From Treponema sp. (GTDB taxonomy: Bacteria > Spirochaetota > Spirochaetia > Treponematales > Treponemataceae), in NCBI GenBank assembly GCA_024691105.1, contig JAILNY010000121.1, positions 16,743-80,742 on the forward strand: a stretch of DNA of 64,000 nucleotides. The letters run 5' to 3'. Made by a program: the position numbers and the translations under genes. Positions 56,480 to 64,000 of the stretch are shown piece after piece; within the stretch, counting starts at the first letter, position 1; every line of letters begins with the position of its first letter. The notes beneath the pieces were generated by a model. That model did not search any database. It was given only the letters and a program-made list of their open reading frames with translations, and was not told the DNA's origin.

Positions 56480-57177
56480 ATTCTAACCCTCCAGTATGCT
56501 GTTAAATAGCAATAGTCAATATAAGGTGCAGTTGTAAACTGATCGCGGGCTCTTACAAGTGCTTCTATTCCAAGCTTTATTTTTGGTGTTACATCAAAGT
56601 CAAAACCTAAAAGATAAGATGGTGTAACAAAAATCGGATATCTAAAATCGTCAAAGCTTGATACAGAAAAATAAATTGATGCCCGGTCAAAAATCTTTTG
56701 CATGAGCTTAAGTGAAATCGATGCAGAAAATTGATTTAAGCTTTGATCCAGTCCCTGGATAACTGAATTGTTAAAGGTAAGTCCGCCTGTCGCTAAAATT
56801 GAAAAACCTGTCTGTGTTTCAAACTTATAACACAGGTTTGCAAGCAAATCTGTTTCAAAGAAATATTCAAAATAGTTTTCAAGATGAATTATTCCCTGAA
56901 GACCAAAGCGGTGAGTTGATTTACTATGTATTGAAAACGGAAAATAAAACGCGTATGTTGTAAAATCAAATGCGACATTTGATCCGTTGAAGGTTGCTTT
57001 TAAATTTACTTTTTCAGAATCAAGAAAATAGGAAAGACCTGCTCCGATATTTGAATTTTCTATTCCGGTATCAAAGTATTTTGTAAAATGAAATTCAACT
57101 GAATGTTTTATATCCTGGGCAAAAAGTGCTCCACTTAAAAAAAATAGAGCACTAACTATAAGAAATTGTCTTTTCAA
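56476..57177 (-). CDS. Putative outer-membrane beta-barrel protein
   Basis: A 233-residue protein with a signal peptide (MKRQFLIVSALFFLSGALFA). The mature part consists of short alternating strands rich in Tyr, Phe and Asn (FEYFFETDLLANLCYKF) and ends in a strand. Family unknown. It is the third of four genes in a run. Confidence 0.65.
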   Translation of the reverse strand: MKRQFLIVSALFFLSGALFAQDIKHSVEFHFTKYFDTGIENSNIGAGLSYFLDSEKVNLKATFNGSNVAFDFTTYAFYFPFSIHSKSTHRFGLQGIIHLENYFEYFFETDLLANLCYKFETQTGFSILATGGLTFNNSVIQGLDQSLNQFSASISLKLMQKIFDRASIYFSVSSFDDFRYPIFVTPSYLLGFDFDVTPKIKLGIEALVRARDQFTTAPYIDYCYLTAYWRVRI

Positions 57178-57220
57178 TCTTCTTTCTCCTTTTTGTCTTG
57201 TAAAGCATCAGATACTTAGC

Positions 57221-58000
57221 TTAGTCGTCATATAAACTAACACTTGCACTCATATCTGCAATACAGGTGTCACTGTATTTTGTGCCTTTGTATACAGAAC
57301 GGATTTCAAGTTTTAAATATAATTCACAATGTTTGTCTTTGTATTTTTCGGGAAGAGTTACAGGAAAATTTTCTATCTGATAATTAAGACAAATCGGATT
57401 TTCTATAACTTCATCATTTAGTGTAATTGTTTTTTCAAAAATGCAGTCTGGATTCCATAGTAAGTATGCGTCATTTTCTCCGCAACTGTAAGCTGCGGCG
57501 TAAATACTTATTTTTGCTTCTTTTATGCGGTTGTTTTTGTAATACATCTCAAGACTTTTTTGAAAACCGTTGCAGATACAAAACCTGACATAAAGTTGAC
57601 CTGCTGCCTCTCCGTTCATAAGTTTTGAACTGATTTCATCTGTCCATGGTTTAACGGGAATAATTACAAATTCTCCGATACCATCTCCTGCGACGCCTTC
57701 GACCCAGGCGGTGGCTGTGTTGTTTTCGCCCATGGCCATGTCGATGTCGTTAATTTTTGTTATCTCATAAGTATCTTCTGGCATTCCTTTTTCAATAAGG
57801 GCAGAACTGCGACCTTCTTTCCAGATCCAGCCGTCTTTGTGCATGTTTGCATTAAACGAAAGTACCGGTGTAATGCGTTTTGCAATATCAGATAATTCAA
57901 AATCGTAAGTGCGTGGAGTGTTCGGATGGATTTGTGCTCCTGCAGCTTGGCTGAGCATAAATGCTGTCAATGCGTAAATAATAAATTTTTTTGCGTTCAT
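57221..58000 (-). CDS. Exported protein with NADase-type glycan-binding-like domain
   Basis: A 259-residue protein with a signal peptide (ending near QAAGAQ). The TAWVEGVAGDGIGEFVIIP segment is the signature of the NADase-type glycan-binding (discoidin-like) domain. No catalytic domain is seen. It may bind envelope or host glycans. It overlaps the methyltransferase gene by 4 bp. Confidence 0.72.
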   Translation of the reverse strand: MNAKKFIIYALTAFMLSQAAGAQIHPNTPRTYDFELSDIAKRITPVLSFNANMHKDGWIWKEGRSSALIEKGMPEDTYEITKINDIDMAMGENNTATAWVEGVAGDGIGEFVIIPVKPWTDEISSKLMNGEAAGQLYVRFCICNGFQKSLEMYYKNNRIKEAKISIYAAAYSCGENDAYLLWNPDCIFEKTITLNDEVIENPICLNYQIENFPVTLPEKYKDKHCELYLKLEIRSVYKGTKYSDTCIADMSASVSLYDD

Positions 58001-58746
58001 TGTTTTATTCCTTTGATTTCTAAGAATGCAACTACATCCTTGTATTGTTTTTCTCCCTCTGCAATTTCGCGCTCTATGCGTTTTATGCCTTTATGGTAAA
58101 CTTTATCGTCCATCATTGCAAGTTGCGAGGCATCGCGGCGTTTGTAGTGTTCGTAAAGTTCTTCTATATCTTTGTAGCTTTCGTAGTACTCACGTTTTAC
58201 GCTGATTTTTGAAAAGCCTGCTTTGCTAAGTTCATAAGATAAAAGATCTTTTGGCCAGAATCTGTGTAAATCCTCGCAATAACTTTCTGGGCAGTATTTA
58301 TAAACCCACCAGTCTTTCATGCATTCAGGTTCTACATTTTTGTATTTGAAAATTCCGTTTTCGTTTAGTGTGTCAAATATTTTTGCCAATGCCTTTTTTT
58401 TATCTTCAAAATGGTGGAATGCAAAATTGCAGACAATCAAATCGCATTTTGTATCAAGCTTAAGATTTTCTGCTGTGGAGTGAATGAACTCTGCATCTAA
58501 GTTTTTTTCTTTTGCGCATTTCAGCATGTCTTCAGATGCATCCATACAAATCCACTTTATTCTTTTGTCAGTCAACTGACTTTGCTGGCATGAAAGCCAG
58601 TTTCCTGTTCCACAGGCTAAGTCTAAGACAGTAATTTCTTCTTTTTGAGAAAGTAATTCTTCAAGATCCTTGTCGATTGGAAAGGCGATCCTGGATTTGT
58701 TTTTGTCATAAACCTTTGATACTTCTGAATAATTTGTTTTAAGCAT
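57997..58746 (-). CDS. SAM-dependent methyltransferase
   Basis: A 249-residue class I methyltransferase. Motif I is VLDLACGTGNWLSCQ and the following acid is in KWICMDASEDMLKCA; LIVCNFAFHHF is motif IV/post-I. Substrate unknown. It heads a coupled run of genes for exported proteins. Confidence 0.85.
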   Translation of the reverse strand: MLKTNYSEVSKVYDKNKSRIAFPIDKDLEELLSQKEEITVLDLACGTGNWLSCQQSQLTDKRIKWICMDASEDMLKCAKEKNLDAEFIHSTAENLKLDTKCDLIVCNFAFHHFEDKKKALAKIFDTLNENGIFKYKNVEPECMKDWWVYKYCPESYCEDLHRFWPKDLLSYELSKAGFSKISVKREYYESYKDIEELYEHYKRRDASQLAMMDDKVYHKGIKRIEREIAEGEKQYKDVVAFLEIKGIKQ

Positions 58747-58757
58747 GGGGCACCTCT

Positions 58758-59348
58758 TTATTTATGATAATAATGACAAATGTCATTTACTTCTTCTCTG
58801 AGCTCATAAAAGGGTTTTTGAATAATAGAATCTTCTATGTAACAATCAAGAAATTCAATATCAGCTTCAACTGTTATTTTTACCGTGTCAGAAGACTGCA
58901 TTACATATTTTTCAAAATTGGATTCTTCCTGTACAAACTCTTTATCAGGATACTGCTCACAGATATAAGCCCTGAGTTTTTCAGAAGCTAAAAATCCGTT
59001 CCTGATAGAAGGATCATTTTTTACATGCCATTCAAGTTTGATGTTAGAACATTTATCGTCAAAAAAGAAAACGAAAGTTTCAAATTTAATACCCAAGATT
59101 TTATGTTTAAAATAAAATGATTCTTTATAAAGCATGTCGCCAAGATAACCTGCCTGCGAATTTTCAATTGCATCAGCAATTTCTTCGGGATTGCTGATGT
59201 CTATATCTAAAAATGGAGCTGCTTCGTAGGTTTTATATTTTATTCTCTTTTGTTTTAGAATACTTTCAACACTTTCCATGTCATTTCCAAAATTAATGTC
59301 TTTGAATACATTAAGGTTTGAACATGAAATAAAGAGTGTAGAAAACAA
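58758..59348 (-). CDS. Putative lipoprotein with defective or non-standard start
   Basis: A 196-residue reading frame that begins at TTG 59348, leaving only eight residues before the lipobox LFISC. The open frame continues upstream to about 59390 and would encode KKKFSFTAGIILF, a good signal peptide start, with GAGG at 59392-59395, but it contains no ATG, GTG or TTG there. The gene may use a rare start, or its start codon may have been lost. No domain recognised. Confidence 0.6.
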   Translation of the reverse strand: MFSTLFISCSNLNVFKDINFGNDMESVESILKQKRIKYKTYEAAPFLDIDISNPEEIADAIENSQAGYLGDMLYKESFYFKHKILGIKFETFVFFFDDKCSNIKLEWHVKNDPSIRNGFLASEKLRAYICEQYPDKEFVQEESNFEKYVMQSSDTVKITVEADIEFLDCYIEDSIIQKPFYELREEVNDICHYYHK

Positions 59349-59426
59349 AATTATACCGGCTGTGAAACTAAATTTTTTTTTATTTTTTTTACCTCAAACT
59401 TATATAAATAAACTCTATATTTATCT

Positions 59427-59828
59427 TTATATTATAGAAGTCTTAACTCCGTCAAGTACACAGTTTTTTACAGCTATTTGAAATTCATCTTCGTAAATTA
59501 TTTGGCCGGGAACAAAATCGCATTCAGACATATATAACTGGAGATTGTATTTTTTTGCCATGTCTCTGTAGAAAGTCATCTGTCTGTAAATGTTGTTTCC
59601 TTCCGGCGTATCTTTAAACCAGGTTATAGCGTTGTCGTTGTTTCCATCTTTATAAAAGGGTGGAATCGGTAAGACTTTTTCAAAATATTCGCGGTTCTTC
59701 CAGTATTCTTTTATTTCTTCTTCATTCATTGTTTTAGATTCAACGAGCTTCCAGATTGCAGTAAAAATTCCTCTAGGCTGTTGAGTCATATAAGCGATAT
59801 CTTTTGTGTGAACTCTGTAATACTTCAT
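59427..59828 (-). CDS. Conserved-looking hypothetical protein
   Basis: A 133-residue soluble protein without a signal peptide. N-terminus MKYYRVHTKDIAYMTQQPRG and a Trp-rich middle; I recognise no family. It begins 41 bp after the stop of the Na/Pi fusion gene on the same strand and may be co-transcribed. Confidence 0.65.
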   Translation of the reverse strand: MKYYRVHTKDIAYMTQQPRGIFTAIWKLVESKTMNEEEIKEYWKNREYFEKVLPIPPFYKDGNNDNAITWFKDTPEGNNIYRQMTFYRDMAKKYNLQLYMSECDFVPGQIIYEDEFQIAVKNCVLDGVKTSII

Positions 59829-59869
59829 TTTTTTTAACCGTTATTATGGTTATATTTTACAATCACTTT

Positions 59870-61846
59870 CTAATTTATTCTATAACCTGCACCTCGAACA
59901 GTTTCGATGATTTTTTGATTCTTTAATTTCTGGCGCAAAAGTCTGATATGTACGTCCAGAGTCCGACTTTCGATTTCTTTGTCATAATTCCAAATAGATT
60001 TAAGTATCTGTTCTCTGGAAACGAGCTCTCCTTTATTTTTCATCAGTAATTCGAGAAGCTCATATTCTTTTACAGTCAGTTTGACTTCGTTTCCGGAAAC
60101 GAAAACTTTTCTGCTTTTTAAATTTATGATTACATTCTGCGAACTTAAAAGATATTTTTCTGAACCGTCTGATAAAACTGAATCGCTTAAATTAGGCTGA
60201 ATTGCCTGTATTACACCAAAAACACAGTCGCCGGCTTTTTCTATTTTTCGGACGATGTCCATGTAGCTGAGTTCCGCTTTAACATTGCTTCCGTTTTCAA
60301 TTCTTTTACGGCTTGCTTTTTTTAGTTCTTTCTTTGATTTGTCAATCTGGTCTTCAACATCTGATAGAAGAACCTTATCAATTTCTGAAAGTCCCAGAAC
60401 AATGTAAGTACAGGTCTGCTCATAAAAAATGTGAACTGTATCAAAATATGAAATTAATTCTTTGCTCTGATTTTTTAGAAGGACATCATCTGCTTCGTTT
60501 TTAAACTTACATATTGCATGCATAAGTGAACAGCATTCGTCACTTAGCTCTTCAAGATTCTGAACAATAGAAATCATGCGGGCAAAGTTATTCCGATCAT
60601 TATGATTCGCAGTTGGAAGACGTGAACATTTTTGAAGGAAAGAACTGATTTCATGATTCATTTCATCAATATATTCTTCATGAGAATTTATCTGTTCAAC
60701 AAAAGCAGTTAGGCTGTTTGATTCTTGATTGAGACTTTCTCTAAGTAAGTCCAGCATTTCCATTATGCGGCCAGACATTTTTGTAATTTCTTTTTGAATC
60801 TGAAATGTATACAAGTCTGCACTGATATGATTTGAAGGAAGAATAACCGGCATTTTGTAATGTGCATCTTTTTCCTTCTGACTTTCGGGAATGAAATTTT
60901 GTGCAAGAAAGGCTATCTGTTTTATAAATGGAAGGAATAAAAGTGTTGCAGAAATATTGAAAACTGTATGAAGCATTGCGATGTGTGTTGTGATATTTTC
61001 TGAAGGGGGTCCCGGAACAATAATATCTATGAGGCGCAAAAACGGATGGAAAAAAATCAGTGCTAAAGCTGAGCCTGCGATATTGAATGCAACATGAACC
61101 GCTGCAGTTCTTTTTGCATTTACACTTGCTCCAATAGATGACATAACAGCATCAACTGTTGAACCGATGTTACTTCCAAGGACCATTGCTGCTCCAAGAC
61201 TCCATGGAAGAGTTCCATTTGCCGACATTGTTAATACGATTGCAGTTGTAGCAGATGAAGAGTGAATCAATGCCGTAAAAATAATCCCGATTAACACACC
61301 CAGTAGAAGTCCTGCAGCTCCAAGATTCTGGAAGTTTTGTAAAAAGGCAACGGATTCGGCGTTAAGATTCATGGAAGTTTTCAGAAGCCCCAATGCCATA
61401 AACAAAAGGGCAAAGCCCATAAAGCAGTCTGCAAAATTGTGGATTTTTATTTTCTTAAAATATTTTAAGATAAATCCCAATCCGAACAGAGGAATTGCAG
61501 CAGCTTCCATGCTGAATGAAAAGCCAAAGAGTGAAACAATCCATGCAGTCACTGTAGTACCAATATTTGCACCAAAAATAATTCCTATGGCCTGAGTAAG
61601 ATTTATGATTTCTGCATTTACAAAACTTACAACCATTACAGTTGTTGCACCCGAAGACTGAATGATTGCAGTTACGGCAAGACCAGTAAGTACTGCGGTA
61701 AATCTGTTCCCGGAGATTTTTCGCAATAAAGACTGAAGACTGTTTCCAGCTCCTTTTTGAATACCATTGGAAAGCATTTCCATTCCAAAAAGCAGAAGAC
61801 AAAGAGATCCGACAAAACCGAATATTTGACTAATTACAGTTATCAT
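59870..61846 (-). CDS. Na/Pi cotransporter-PhoU-winged-helix fusion
   Basis: One uninterrupted 658-residue frame. Residues 1-310 or so are a NptA-type sodium/phosphate cotransporter with two inverted repeats (QSSGATT near residue 63, HSSSATT near 195). Residues about 340-545 are PhoU-like helices. The last 90 or so residues are an OmpR/PhoB-type winged helix: GNEVKLTVKEYELLELLMKN, VSREQILKSIWNYD, SRTLDVHIRLLRQKLK and VRGAGYRIN. The usual family ends after the PhoU part. It may sense phosphate during transport and bind DNA from the membrane. The 11-bp repeats upstream could be its own site. Confidence 0.93.
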   Translation of the reverse strand: MITVISQIFGFVGSLCLLLFGMEMLSNGIQKGAGNSLQSLLRKISGNRFTAVLTGLAVTAIIQSSGATTVMVVSFVNAEIINLTQAIGIIFGANIGTTVTAWIVSLFGFSFSMEAAAIPLFGLGFILKYFKKIKIHNFADCFMGFALLFMALGLLKTSMNLNAESVAFLQNFQNLGAAGLLLGVLIGIIFTALIHSSSATTAIVLTMSANGTLPWSLGAAMVLGSNIGSTVDAVMSSIGASVNAKRTAAVHVAFNIAGSALALIFFHPFLRLIDIIVPGPPSENITTHIAMLHTVFNISATLLFLPFIKQIAFLAQNFIPESQKEKDAHYKMPVILPSNHISADLYTFQIQKEITKMSGRIMEMLDLLRESLNQESNSLTAFVEQINSHEEYIDEMNHEISSFLQKCSRLPTANHNDRNNFARMISIVQNLEELSDECCSLMHAICKFKNEADDVLLKNQSKELISYFDTVHIFYEQTCTYIVLGLSEIDKVLLSDVEDQIDKSKKELKKASRKRIENGSNVKAELSYMDIVRKIEKAGDCVFGVIQAIQPNLSDSVLSDGSEKYLLSSQNVIINLKSRKVFVSGNEVKLTVKEYELLELLMKNKGELVSREQILKSIWNYDKEIESRTLDVHIRLLRQKLKNQKIIETVRGAGYRIN

Positions 61847-61854
61847 GATTTTAA

Positions 61855-61860
61855 ACTATA
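61855..61860 (-). promoter_or_regulatory. -10 box of the Na/Pi fusion gene
   Basis: Minus-strand TATAGT lies 8 bp before ATG 61846 (plus-strand ACTATA at 61855-61860). No good -35 (TATCAA at the 17-bp position), as is common where an activator is needed. Confidence 0.4.
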
Positions 61861-61890
61861 CATGTGGATGAATAAAATTGATAGAGGGAT

Positions 61891-61909
61891 TATGTTAATT
61901 GTATGTAAA
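61891..61909 (-). promoter_or_regulatory. PhoB/OmpR-like direct repeats
   Basis: Minus strand TTTACATA-CAA-TTAACATA: two 8-mers matching at 7 of 8 positions, with starts exactly 11 bp apart. This matches the geometry of OmpR/PhoB family boxes. It lies 30 bp upstream of the -10 of the fusion gene. Confidence 0.5.
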
Positions 61910-61944
61910 TTTTAAGAAGAAAAAAAAATGGTTTTACAGCTTCC

Positions 61945-62736
61945 TTATTCTTTTAAATATACAGTTAATTTTATATCGTTGAATTCTGTATATTCGTTTT
62001 TGGGATATAAATTAAACTTCTCGTAAAATTCTTTGAAAGCATAAATTTGAAAATCACAGAATCTAAACAAACCTCCACCGAGTTGTTCTCCGATTCTAAA
62101 GTCTGCATCAGGATATGCTTTTGAAATTTTGCTTTCGATACTTGAAAATGAAGAATTATTTGTCGTGATATAAAAATACCCGTCATATTTTTCCGGTACC
62201 GATTGTTTATAATATGAGAAATTATTTTCTGAGAAAAGATAGTTTTTATCTTTTTGTTTTTCATCTAGAATTTTTCTATACTCAATTGCATTTTTACAGA
62301 TTATAGCTTCTTCTTTTTTTGCAGGTTTTAGTTTTGATTGGAGTCGTTTCCAATATTCAATGTTATATTCATAACCTTGACGGTTTATTTCTATCAATTC
62401 ACAATCAGGGGAAATTCCATCTATTGGGCAAGGCTGAGCTTTTCCGTCAATAATCAGATAAAAATAAAAATCGCAGGAAAAGCCGGAATCAAAATAACGC
62501 GGGAAAACAGGTATTTTTTTCAGGTCTTTCCATTCAGAAAAAACACTTCTGATTTCATCAATGTCATCAAGATAATAATATTCCTGTTTATTATAATTAC
62601 CCAGGCGGCGATCTTTCAAAAAAATAACAGCATTCGTATTATCATCAGGGATTATATCTAAAAATGTAATCGATTTTGTGCTTGCTCAACTAAAAAGGAA
62701 AACGGATAAAAAGATAAATAATAATACTTTCTTCAT
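61945..62736 (-). pseudogene. Lipoprotein gene with UGA at the lipobox position
   Basis: The frame starts at ATG 62736 with AGGAG at good spacing and encodes MKKVLLFIFLSVFLFS, then TGA (62688-62686), then ASTKSITFLDIIPDDN and on without a break to 61945. The TGA stands where the lipobox Cys is expected (LFS-C), so a TGC/TGT-to-TGA change is the simplest reading. Downstream, 224 residues follow from a TTG at 62619. No clear SECIS hairpin is seen, so selenocysteine is unlikely. The family is unknown. Confidence 0.75.
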
Positions 62737-62759
62737 TTTTTTTACTCCTAATTCGCACG

Positions 62760-62872
62760 CCAATGCGCCTGTCGTCATAACAACTATTTTAAACTGCAAA
62801 AAACGTTTTGCGCAATACGCAAATTGGCGCAAAAGTTGCGGTGCCGTAAAGGCACGAAGAGCAACTTTTGTG
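62760..62872. other. Nested inverted repeat between pseudogene and clbS-like gene
   Basis: Long arms CAAAAGTTGC (62830-62839) and GCAACTTTTG (62861-62870) enclose GTGCC-GTAAA-GGCAC. On the left lies a second inverted pair around GCCAATGCGC and TTGGCGC. It may end the clbS-like transcript. Confidence 0.6.
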
Positions 62873-62914
62873 ACAAAGTTTTTATCGGTTTTGAAAACCA
62901 TGTTATGTGATTTT

Positions 62915-63463
62915 CTATAGAACTTTCTTACAATGTGCCTTTATTTTTTTTATAGCCCAATCATAATGACTTGAAGTTGTACTTACAAAATATGACCCAA
63001 GGTCAACATTTCCTGTCCATGAAAAATAACCTTTTGTAAAAAGTTCTTCATTACTATATTTTTCTACAAGGGACATAACTTTTTTATGACTTTCGGAAAA
63101 CATTTTTTGAGCATTTGTAAGACTTGTATTCTGATGCTTTTTCCAGAACATTAGATTCATTGCACCATACGATTTCCAAGAATACTCCGGGGGGAGAAAT
63201 GCTATTGCAGACTTTTTATCGTTTACAGTTTCGTTATTTTTTATAAATTGAAGCAAAAGACAATGCCATTCATAAAGATGAATCAAAACATCTCGTACAT
63301 TTTTATCCCTCGACCAATGTGCCTCTTTTTTACTTTTATCATCAGAAAAATCAAAAGGAGTATTGAGCTGATTTTCAGTCATTCTTGAAATCATCTCAAT
63401 AAGCTTCGAGTAATTTTCTGATGAAAATTTTACCAAATCGTCTTTATTTCTTGCACGTGGCAT
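62915..63463 (-). CDS. ClbS/DfsB-family four-helix protein (DUF1706)
   Basis: A 182-residue DinB-like four-helix protein. MPRARNKDDLVKFSSENYSKL and RDKNVRDVLIHLYEWHCLLL are the family's N-terminal segments. ClbS itself is a cyclopropane hydrolase that protects colibactin producers; other members have unclear roles, so function here is not implied. It follows the XRE gene by 3 bp. Confidence 0.85.
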   Translation of the reverse strand: MPRARNKDDLVKFSSENYSKLIEMISRMTENQLNTPFDFSDDKSKKEAHWSRDKNVRDVLIHLYEWHCLLLQFIKNNETVNDKKSAIAFLPPEYSWKSYGAMNLMFWKKHQNTSLTNAQKMFSESHKKVMSLVEKYSNEELFTKGYFSWTGNVDLGSYFVSTTSSHYDWAIKKIKAHCKKVL

Positions 63464-63466
63464 TTT

Positions 63467-63910
63467 TTACCTCCAATGTTTTAATTGGGAAAGATGATAA
63501 TCAAAAACTTTTCGTCTCTCTCGCTCATTTTGATTTTCAGGATTCGGCATATGGGTAACCAGATAATCGAGAAGAGAATCTTTAGTTTTATAGGCAAAAG
63601 TTCCTTCTGAATAGCACCATTTGCAATAATCCTCATTGAATTGACCGTCATTTTCTTTGCTTAGCATTGAATCTTCGCTAAGAGGCATTCCACAGCACTG
63701 ACAAAAGAGCTGTCGTGGAGAACCGAGCAGAGTATTTATCGAAACATCAAATTCTTTCGAAAGAACTTTCAGCATCTGTGTGTCAGGCTGTGTTTCTCCA
63801 GTTTCCCATCTACTGATTGCTTGTCGAGTAATGTTTACCCTCTGAGCCATTTGTTCTTGAGTAAGATTATTCTTTTCTCTAAGATTTTTAAGTATTTCTT
63901 TTACTTCCAT
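63467..63910 (-). CDS. XRE regulator with zinc-ribbon domain
   Basis: A 147-residue protein: N-terminal helix-turn-helix of the XRE type (LTQEQMAQRVNITRQAISRWETGETQPD) and a C-terminal zinc ribbon with CQCCGMPL and CKWC. The two-domain form is a known small regulator type. It is probably the regulator of the clbS-like gene next to it. The AAGGAG site is clear before ATG 63910. Confidence 0.88.
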   Translation of the reverse strand: MEVKEILKNLREKNNLTQEQMAQRVNITRQAISRWETGETQPDTQMLKVLSKEFDVSINTLLGSPRQLFCQCCGMPLSEDSMLSKENDGQFNEDYCKWCYSEGTFAYKTKDSLLDYLVTHMPNPENQNERERRKVFDYHLSQLKHWR

Positions 63911-64000
63911 CGCCAGCTCCTTGTTTCTAATATAATTTCATTTTAACAGACTTTATTCATTAAAAAAAGAAACAGGTTGTTGCTTTTATTCATAAGCGCC

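Noticed and set aside
62686..62736. Selenoprotein lipoprotein
   Set aside because: UGA is in frame, but no convincing SECIS hairpin follows and Cys-to-UGA mutation explains it more simply. It is kept as a finding for checking.

Overview
The window looks like chromosomal DNA of a spirochaete, most likely a gut or rumen Treponema. The reasons are a complete V-type ATPase operon instead of an F-type one, many lipoproteins with short FSC or LSC type lipoboxes, spirochaete-style housekeeping neighbourhoods, and genes for cellulose or cellodextrin use (a GH5 lipoprotein and a GH94 cellobiose phosphorylase). The genus is inferred from protein content; no 16S rRNA gene is present. I see no phage, transposase or CRISPR array.

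Layout. 1-8.3 kb is one dense plus-strand block: recA (5' end cut off), folK, scpA, scpB, a pseudouridine synthase, cmk, rpsA, a GAF/sigma-54 activator and a TPR membrane protein. 8.3-13.1 kb holds lipoproteins, three tRNAs (Arg, Pro, Val), a lone amino-acid ABC permease, a ComFB-like protein with an extra beta domain and a PilZ-like protein. 13.1-25.6 kb is mostly minus strand: serS, a TPR lipoprotein, smc, a DEAD-box helicase, clpX, clpP, tig and three tRNAs (Gly, Gly, Leu). 25.7-28.9 kb has the GH5 lipoprotein, a DUF2974 hydrolase, secG and a PTS IIA protein. 29.0-37.6 kb is the V-ATPase operon in the order G/H-C-I-K-F-E-A-B-D, followed by usp, a J-domain protein, map, htrA and a 5-formyl-THF cyclo-ligase. 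43.2-46.2 kb is the MetNIQ methionine transporter. 46.3-47.5 kb is an ankyrin gene between two identical 115-bp structured repeats. 47.5-55 kb holds an AEC permease, an outer-membrane protein, a DtxR-type regulator, the GH94 gene with two palindromic operators, a Zn/Mn ABC transporter pair and tRNA-Asp. 55-64 kb is an accessory minus-strand region of exported proteins, a methyltransferase, an unusual Na/Pi transporter-PhoU-winged-helix fusion, a lipoprotein gene broken by UGA at its lipobox, and a ClbS/XRE pair.

How parts fit together. The GH5 lipoprotein would cut beta-glucans at the cell surface and GH94 would phosphorolyse imported cellobiose. The V-ATPase couples ion movement to ATP. MetNIQ and the Zn/Mn permease supply methionine and metals.

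Most novel candidate: the 658-residue protein at 59870-61846. It joins a NptA-type sodium/phosphate transporter, a PhoU-like helical domain and a C-terminal OmpR/PhoB-type DNA-binding domain in one chain. Two 8-bp direct repeats exactly 11 bp apart lie just upstream of its start, which is the geometry of OmpR/PhoB family boxes. It could be a one-protein, membrane-bound phosphate sensor and regulator. Other leads are an intergenic double-hairpin repeat family with compensating stem changes, UGA in place of the lipobox cysteine, and several probable leaderless promoters.
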